In this document: positions 29,290 through 29,507 of the stretch, one piece after another
Position numbering within the stretch: position 1 is the first letter of the stretch
Layout: each line of letters opens with the position of its first letter
NCBI RefSeq assembly: GCF_000090795.2
Contig: NW_003546438.1
Span: 104,429 to 133,935, forward strand
Direction: 5' to 3'
Source of the DNA: Amphimedon queenslandica
Taxonomy: Eukaryota > Porifera > Demospongiae > Haplosclerida > Niphatidae
Length of the DNA stretch: 29,507 nt
Notes under the pieces: generated by a model
What the model was told of the DNA's origin: nothing
Databases searched by the model: none
What the model saw: only the letters and a program-made list of their open reading frames with translations
Translations under genes and position numbers: made by a program

Positions 29290-29507
29290 CTATCAGTAAC
29301 CAGTATTGCTGAATGCAGTACAACATAAGTGCTATTATGCAAAAGCCATTATAATCAGGCAAGCATATCCAAAATGTGGCAAATATACATGTATAGGACA
29401 CCATGCACTGTCTGTTGTCTATTACTACACTATCTGTTTGCTTTGTCTGTTTAATACCTAAAATTATGGCTAAACGAAAATCAGCAGTTACATTATCATT
29501 CATTTTC
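29290..29507. other. Window-end interval
   Basis: Nothing secure. An ATG at 29470 (MAKRKSAVTLSF) stays open to the window edge but is too short to judge. Confidence 0.3.

Overview
This window looks like AT-rich, transposon-packed animal DNA with no intact host gene. I infer a marine demosponge (Amphimedon-like). Reasons: short GT-AG introns inside decayed genes, metazoan-type hAT, Helitron, Crypton-like and LINE elements, and broken genes from multicopy families I associate with sponges and cnidarians. The species call is inference. Every recognisable gene carries stops, frameshifts or truncation. All family names come from reading translations by eye, without a database search.

Layout. 1-1480: a foldback hairpin (cut by the window start) leading a ~1.2 kb repeat whose second copy lies at 15491-16735; a TA-flanked MITE sits inside copy 1. 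1700-9065: a long, decayed tandem array of ~85-120 bp units. Each looks like a tiny exon plus a short intron. The array runs on + to ~7620 and on - from ~7640 to 9060, and has taken at least four insertions: a 5'-truncated LINE (1860-2950), a MITE (3595-3924), a MITE carrying a 70-bp minisatellite (6881-7550) and a TA-MITE (8378-8746). 9560-11215: an integrase-core (rve-type) pseudogene with intron remnants. 11206-13190: ~185-bp inverted repeats enclosing a broken RING-like gene on -. 13191-13840: N-terminal part of a BED-type hAT transposase on -. 13841-17890: repeat copy 2 and two adjacent TA-flanked foldback elements.

17903-25374 is the centrepiece: a hAT element ('A') with an exact 8-bp target duplication (GTCATCCA) and 16-bp terminal repeats. 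Its transposase gene is split by a second hAT ('B', 19172-23957) with a 7/8 matching duplication (ATGACAGC/ATGCCAGC). B carries its own broken hAT transposase on + and, convergently, a broken Crypton-like (DUF3504) tyrosine-recombinase gene on -. That second gene is bracketed by a perfect 19-bp inverted repeat. The order of events can be read directly: A inserted first, B then jumped into A's transposase gene, and all copies later decayed.

25400-28565 is a decayed Helitron-type Rep/Pif1 helicase gene on -, immediately beside A. 28570-29507 holds nothing clear except a short, frameshifted Cys-containing reading frame.
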